DNA of 64,000 nucleotides from Helicobacter pametensis ATCC 51478 (lineage in GTDB: Bacteria; Campylobacterota; Campylobacteria; Campylobacterales; Helicobacteraceae): assembly GCF_000518225.1 (NCBI RefSeq), contig NZ_KI912401.1, positions 313,478-377,477 of the forward strand. The letters are read 5' to 3'. Below the pieces are notes generated by a model. It was not told the DNA's origin and searched no databases. It saw only the letters and a program-made list of their open reading frames with translations. Positions 60,158-64,000 of this stretch are shown here, one piece after another. The position numbers and the translations under genes are program-made. Within the stretch, counting starts at the first letter, position 1. Each line of letters starts with the position of its first letter.

Positions 60158-60878
60158 CGCGCCCATACCCAAAGCGCTCAAAAATCCTCTGTCCCTTCTC
60201 ACTCATCACAAAGCGTGTAAACGCCCTTGCAAGGGCTTCGTTTTTGGTTTTTTTCAAGATAATTAAAGCTTGCTCAATCTTTGGATAGAGAGATGTATCT
60301 AAGATTCTATAGCTCATCTTGGGATCTGCAATCACCAAAGAAAGAGCATTGATGCCAATCTCTGCCCCTCCACTTTTTGTGTGCAAAAAAGCCTGACCAA
60401 TAGAATCACCAATCACCAATTTATCGCGCACCTTTTCATAAATCTTTTTATTTTTCAAGAAAATCTCTGCGGCCTCACCATAAGGAGCGAGTTTTGGATT
60501 GGCAATGGAAATATGCTTCACACTTGAGAATAAAAATACAGAATCTGTAGAAATATTGATCTCTTGAGCAGTGCAAACGACAAGTTTTCCAAGCGCATAA
60601 ATCTTTGGCTCAAAGAGGCCAAATCCCTCTTGAAAAAGTCGCTGAGGCTTTTGTAAATCAGCCGAAAAAAACACATCCACATCAAGGCCATTTTTGATCT
60701 GGGCATAAGCTTTGCCTGATGAAAGATAGGTGAGCTGGATTGAAGCATCAGGATAATCTTTCAAAAATTCTTCTTTAATCACTTCTAAGACAAACTTAAG
60801 ATTAGCAGCTGCGATGATTTTGAGTTCACTAGACCAAGAAATAACCACAAGCATCCACAAAGCAAGCAAAATACGCAT
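60150..60878 (-). CDS. modA: Molybdate ABC transporter substrate-binding protein
   Basis: 242-residue periplasmic binding protein. Signal peptide (MRILLALWMLVVISWSS), then ELKIIAAANLKFVLEVIKEE (ModA N-term), SSGKAYAQIKNGLDVDVFFS with serine oxyanion ligands, IANPKLAPYGEAA and GDSIGQAFLHTKSGGAEIGI. The ATG at 60878 follows AAGGA by six bases; a TTG two codons upstream is too close to it. First gene of the mod operon. Confidence 0.93.
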   Translation of the reverse strand: MRILLALWMLVVISWSSELKIIAAANLKFVLEVIKEEFLKDYPDASIQLTYLSSGKAYAQIKNGLDVDVFFSADLQKPQRLFQEGFGLFEPKIYALGKLVVCTAQEINISTDSVFLFSSVKHISIANPKLAPYGEAAEIFLKNKKIYEKVRDKLVIGDSIGQAFLHTKSGGAEIGINALSLVIADPKMSYRILDTSLYPKIEQALIILKKTKNEALARAFTRFVMSEKGQRIFERFGYGRDE

Positions 60879-60913
60879 TTTCAATCCTTTATATAAAAAA
60901 ATACATAACGCTT

Positions 60914-60919
60914 ATTATA
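60914..60919 (-). promoter_or_regulatory. -10 element for the mod operon
   Basis: Minus-strand TATAAT (plus-strand ATTATA at 60914-60919) lies about 36 bases before the modA start. GTTAT occurs twice nearby (GTTAT-N7-GTTAT) as a direct repeat, which could be an operator but does not match the inverted ModE box well. Confidence 0.45.
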
Positions 60920-60995
60920 ACCCGCAATCCCCCTTTCTAGCTTCAGAATAAGATCCCTACTCGCATCCCAAAAACTAAAATCAATGCATGATCAT

Positions 60996-62882
60996 TCACT
61001 TCTTTCTCCACTCCTTTTTGGCAAGCTTTACAGCCTCCAAGACATTAGCAATCCCACCAGCAAGTGAAAAAAGCCAGTATTTATGCAAAAAGATGAGTTC
61101 GATCTGTTTGGCTCTTCGTTGCATCTCATCATGCGTATTTCTCACAAGAACCCTTGCGATATCAAGCTCTTGATGGAAAATATAGGATTGAAGCGCATCG
61201 ACAAACAATGTGTGAAAGATAGGTTCTTTAAAAAACAATTTGATTTTCTCAATCTCTTGGCTTAAGACATCCATTTTTTTATAATCAATATGCTCAAGCT
61301 GTTTTTGTTCATTGAGCTGCTCTAGCTCCTCACAAAACTTGGCAACTTTGAGAAAAACCTTTTCGATTTGCTTTTGTTTTTTCTTCCCTTCCTTAAGCCA
61401 AGTATCGCACTTCTCTTTGATAAGCCCCAAATACTTATGATGCATCTCTTCTTTGGGAAACTCTAAAATTAATGGAGGCTTGACATCTTGAGAGATTCTA
61501 GAAATCGCTTCTCTAAAGGGGATTTCAAGACATCCCTCAATCCTTGCCCCACCTTCAGTGGCATTGATCACCTCAATCGGATAAGGCGTATTTGCAATAT
61601 CACGCTCATAAAAATTCAAAAACATTTGCCAAACTTGCGTACTCTCTACCTTGCCCCCACCACCATATTTTGTGACATAGACTTTTTGCCCCTTGGGTTT
61701 GATTTCATTTTTTCCATAAATCGCACCCTCTGAGTGCGAACTACCATCCTCTCCAAATGCCAAATCTTGCCCAATAATAATGCATCGTTTAAATCTTGAA
61801 TGGACAATCAGCTCATATGCCATATTGGCAGCACTCATCCCTATACCAAGATAACCATATTCATGAATCTCAAAAAAGGTCGTATAGCCAAAGGGGCGAT
61901 AGCTATACTGGATCAATCCACCCTTAGATTCAATAGCCTTTTTAAGTCGTGGATGCACAATTGAAGTAATTGCAAAAATCACGCCTTCAAAAGCTTCTTT
62001 TGGAGTTTCTTCATAAAATTTAGCCGTAGCCTCAACTCTCTCAAGAGAAAGGACAATATCAGGCTTGATTCCATGCTGATACAAAATAGGAAATGAAGCA
62101 TCGATACAGAAAATAGTCGCATACTGAGCAACTTGCTTGAGGAGTGGAAGCTGCTTGTAGAGACTAGGACCCGTGGAGACTATGATTGCTGTATCACGAT
62201 TTTTGAGCTTTAAGACAAGATCGATCAGTGTTGGAGTCTGAATCGTCTCTGGAAGATTTGCGATGTGATGCTTGATCCCAATGATAGCATCTTTGGCATC
62301 ATTTCCCACAGCGACCACAAGATGCTCAATCGCCCTAATAAAACTTTGATTGATTCTCAAAAAATCATCACGATATCGCTCATAATAGGCATTGAAAATC
62401 TCAAGCATATAAGTTTTGACATAAAATTTTGAATGCTTATCATTCTCAAAGAGCCAAGCCACTCCCTGATCATCAAGACTCTCACAAAGCACAAGCTTCC
62501 CATCCAAAATCTCTTGTGAAAAATCAATAAAATGTATTGCAATAAACAAAATCTCAAGCTCAGGCTCGATCACCACAATTCTTCTGCGAATCTCTTGATC
62601 CAACAAAAGCTTATAAAGCACACCATTACCCATCCCATAAAAATACAAGTAAGGATAATACGCATACTCTCCTAGTGTCTCAAAGCGCTTCATCGTCTCT
62701 TCAAGAGGTTGAGTGGCAAAAAGTGCGACAGTGTTTTGCTTGTCGATGATATTGTAGTTAGCGATATCATCACTCATAAACACTTCATATTTCTGATTTG
62801 GAATCACTGCTTGAAGTTTGAGCGCAAGATTTGGATTTTTGATCGCAATTGATGCAAGATTGGATTCAAAAAAATTATTCAT
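60996..62882 (-). CDS. Motility-associated factor (Maf, DUF115) glycosyltransferase-like protein
   Basis: 628-residue protein of the flagellin-modifying Maf family. In Campylobacter and Helicobacter, Maf proteins add pseudaminic or legionaminic acid to flagellin. Features: an N-terminal domain (up to about 190), the DUF115/MptE-like core with RDTAIIVSTGPSLYKQLP (about 230), CIDASFPILYQHGIKPDIVL, LGIGMSAANMAYELIV, CIIIGQDLAFGEDGSSHSEG and NATEGGARIEGC, and a helical C-terminal region (KKKQKQIEKVFLKVAKFCEE). The start ATG is at 62882. It is downstream of flagellin, as HP0114 next to flaB. A 13-C tract separates the two. Confidence 0.87.
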   Translation of the reverse strand: MNNFFESNLASIAIKNPNLALKLQAVIPNQKYEVFMSDDIANYNIIDKQNTVALFATQPLEETMKRFETLGEYAYYPYLYFYGMGNGVLYKLLLDQEIRRRIVVIEPELEILFIAIHFIDFSQEILDGKLVLCESLDDQGVAWLFENDKHSKFYVKTYMLEIFNAYYERYRDDFLRINQSFIRAIEHLVVAVGNDAKDAIIGIKHHIANLPETIQTPTLIDLVLKLKNRDTAIIVSTGPSLYKQLPLLKQVAQYATIFCIDASFPILYQHGIKPDIVLSLERVEATAKFYEETPKEAFEGVIFAITSIVHPRLKKAIESKGGLIQYSYRPFGYTTFFEIHEYGYLGIGMSAANMAYELIVHSRFKRCIIIGQDLAFGEDGSSHSEGAIYGKNEIKPKGQKVYVTKYGGGGKVESTQVWQMFLNFYERDIANTPYPIEVINATEGGARIEGCLEIPFREAISRISQDVKPPLILEFPKEEMHHKYLGLIKEKCDTWLKEGKKKQKQIEKVFLKVAKFCEELEQLNEQKQLEHIDYKKMDVLSQEIEKIKLFFKEPIFHTLFVDALQSYIFHQELDIARVLVRNTHDEMQRRAKQIELIFLHKYWLFSLAGGIANVLEAVKLAKKEWRKK

Positions 62883-62904
62883 CTTTAAGCCTTACTAGGA
62901 TTTA

Positions 62905-62917
62905 CCCCCCCCCCCCC
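62905..62917. repeat. Poly-C tract, thirteen bases
   Basis: Thirteen C on the plus strand (G on the coding strand) in the 51-base gap between the flagellin stop (62934) and the Maf start (62882). Length changes would shift spacing between the flagellin stop and the Maf ribosome site but not any frame. Confidence 0.92.
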
Positions 62918-62933
62918 ATCAAATCCCCAAATG

Positions 62934-64000
62934 TTATTGCAAAAGTCTCAAAACATTCTGCTGAACTGCATTTGCTTGAGCCATGGCAAAGCTCCCGCTT
63001 TGAGCCAAGATATTATGCTTAGAGAATGTCGCAGATTCTTCAGCGAAATCCACATCACGGATTTGTGATTCTGCTGCTTTTACATTGACTTGTGTGACAG
63101 AGATATTATTGATCGTTGAGGTGAGCTGATTTTGCACAGAACCTAGATCTGATCTGATCTTATCAAGCTGAATCCTTGCTGACTCTGCCAAGTCCATAAC
63201 AATCATCGCTCCCTCCAAGCTCGTCACACCAGAGCTTAAACCTTGTGCATTTAAGTTGGCTTGTGCCACATTGGCATTGGCTCCAGAGGCAGAAGCCACA
63301 TTGGAATCAAAATTTCCAAGCAAAGATCTTAGAGCGATCGTCGCCTCAGCGATTCCTTGTGCAGAATGGAATCCAACATGACTAAAGTTTGTCCCACTTA
63401 CGACGATATCCCTTGCACTGGTTCGTGTCAATGTGAGACGGCCAACGATTGCGTGATTGGTGCCTGAGATTCCTGCAAAGTTTCCACCACCAAACACTGC
63501 ACCTGATGCACTAATTGTCTGAATTGAAATTGCTCTTCCATCCAAGCTTTTGAGATTGATTCTTCCAGTGATATCCACATTTGCTTCAACTCCTGTAGAA
63601 TCTTTGACTGCATTGATTGCATTGACTAGTTTTCCATCAGAGTCATTTTTCTGAACGCTATCAACTGTCCCGATATTAACTCCATTGATTGTCAATCCTC
63701 TGACTGTCCCTGATTGAACTGGCATTCCACCTGTGGCCATAACATTCCAGCTAGCTCTTACCCCAAGCTTATCTGAATAGCGATTGATCGCCTCACTCAA
63801 AACACCAATTCCAGTTCCAGCTGAGTTTGAAATCTTGACTGTTTCGATTTCATACTGCTGAGTTCCATTGACTTCTTTGAAATTGAAAGAAACCTCTGTG
63901 AGATTCTTAGCCCCAGCACTCGCTTTCATTCCCACACCATCAAAGGATGCTGTTTCCATACGAACATGACCAATTTTGTCTGAATTAGTTGATCCAATAC
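62934..64000 (-). CDS. flaB: Flagellin, C-terminal part (cut by window edge)
   Basis: At least 354 residues of flagellin, running off the right edge so that the N-terminal D0/D1 region is missing. The visible frame begins [19 protein letters not shown]. The central domain ([20 protein letters not shown]-type [28 protein letters not shown]) and the C-terminal coil ([83 protein letters not shown]) are clear. FlaB rather than FlaA is suggested by the Maf neighbour as at HP0114/HP0115 and by resemblance of the middle part; the residues alone do not settle it. Its promoter lies outside. Confidence 0.88.
   Translation of the reverse strand, partial: IGSTNSDKIGHVRMETASFDGVGMKASAGAKNLTEVSFNFKEVNGTQQYEIETVKISNSAGTGIGVLSEAINRYSDKLGVRASWNVMATGGMPVQSGTVRGLTINGVNIGTVDSVQKNDSDGKLVNAINAVKDSTGVEANVDITGRINLKSLDGRAISIQTISASGAVFGGGNFAGISGTNHAIVGRLTLTRTSARDIVVSGTNFSHVGFHSAQGIAEATIALRSLLGNFDSNVASASGANANVAQANLNAQGLSSGVTSLEGAMIVMDLAESARIQLDKIRSDLGSVQNQLTSTINNISVTQVNVKAAESQIRDVDFAEESATFSKHNILAQSGSFAMAQANAVQQNVLRLLQ

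Noticed and set aside
60895-60925. ModE box before modA
   Set aside because: GTTAT occurs twice but as a direct repeat; the known ModE site is an inverted repeat, so the match is not good enough.
1-64000. CRISPR array, insertion sequence, integrase or prophage
   Set aside because: No set of equally spaced direct repeats, no transposase or integrase motif and no phage structural gene seen. I looked by eye for direct repeats flanking 23173-29830 and found none.

Overview
The window comes from a Campylobacterota genome, almost certainly a Helicobacter. Gene content and order match several Helicobacter pylori blocks as I remember them: nadC-nadA-psd-two unknowns-mqnP-comEC (HP1355-HP1361), lolA-secA-FtsX permease (HP0785-HP0787), carbonic anhydrase-kdsA-ribH-nusB-pyrF-panC (HP0001-HP0006 region), flgB-flgC-fliE-ftsI plus ftsW (HP1556-HP1560), rpsB-tsf, hemL with small membrane genes, and Maf beside flagellin (HP0114-HP0115). 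The blocks are joined in a different order, and some genes (single-domain globin, nrdD remnant, Mop protein in the mod operon, DUF305) recall Campylobacter or other Helicobacter rather than H. pylori. G+C looks near 40 percent by eye. The species cannot be named from this.

Layout. 1-7026: hisS (cut by the left edge), waaF, a 29-residue membrane ORF, a DUF455 protein, a YhcH-type protein, nadB with a small lipoprotein, a DUF721-like gene and a shortened uvrC. 7066-11197: a 1151-residue autotransporter and a haemoglobin. 11261-17138: the nadC/nadA/psd/mqnP/comEC run on the minus strand. 17198-23172: NhaC antiporter, lolA, secA, Lol-type permease. 23183-29829: an accessory insert with a fused restriction-modification enzyme, an unknown helical protein, a DUF4393 (Abi-alpha) protein, a pentapeptide-repeat membrane protein and a broken Fic gene. 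29830-38726: CPBP protease, DedA, the carbonic anhydrase-to-panC operon, a porin and feoB. 38881-39227: four tRNA genes. 39314-49145: a methyltransferase, flgBC-fliE-ftsI, mutY, MATE, a Sel1/Hcp-like protein and ftsW. 49266-54304: galE, wecA, two tRNAs, DUF305, two small membrane proteins, hemL. 54317-64000: LolD-like ATPase, tsf, rpsB, a 3'-truncated nrdD, the mod operon, Maf and flagellin (cut by the right edge).

How the genes work together. NadB, NadA and NadC give the complete aspartate-to-NaMN route. MqnP belongs to the futalosine menaquinone pathway. WaaF, KdsA, WecA and GalE serve surface glycans. LolA, the LolC/E permease and the LolD-like ATPase form a dispersed lipoprotein export system. 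FlgB, FlgC, FliE, Maf and flagellin serve motility. FeoB and ModABC import Fe(II) and molybdate.

The part most likely to hold something undescribed is 23183-29552: four co-directional genes, each touching or overlapping the next, that pair a type IIG-like enzyme with an Abi-alpha protein, an uncharacterised helical protein and a membrane-anchored pentapeptide protein. Other points of note are a regular beta-solenoid repeat in the autotransporter, a UvrC without its C-terminal HhH domain, a nrdD without its radical domain, homopolymeric G/C tracts in gene gaps, and an inverted repeat at the feoB promoter. Intergenic spaces are short; no gene-free stretch exceeds 300 bases.
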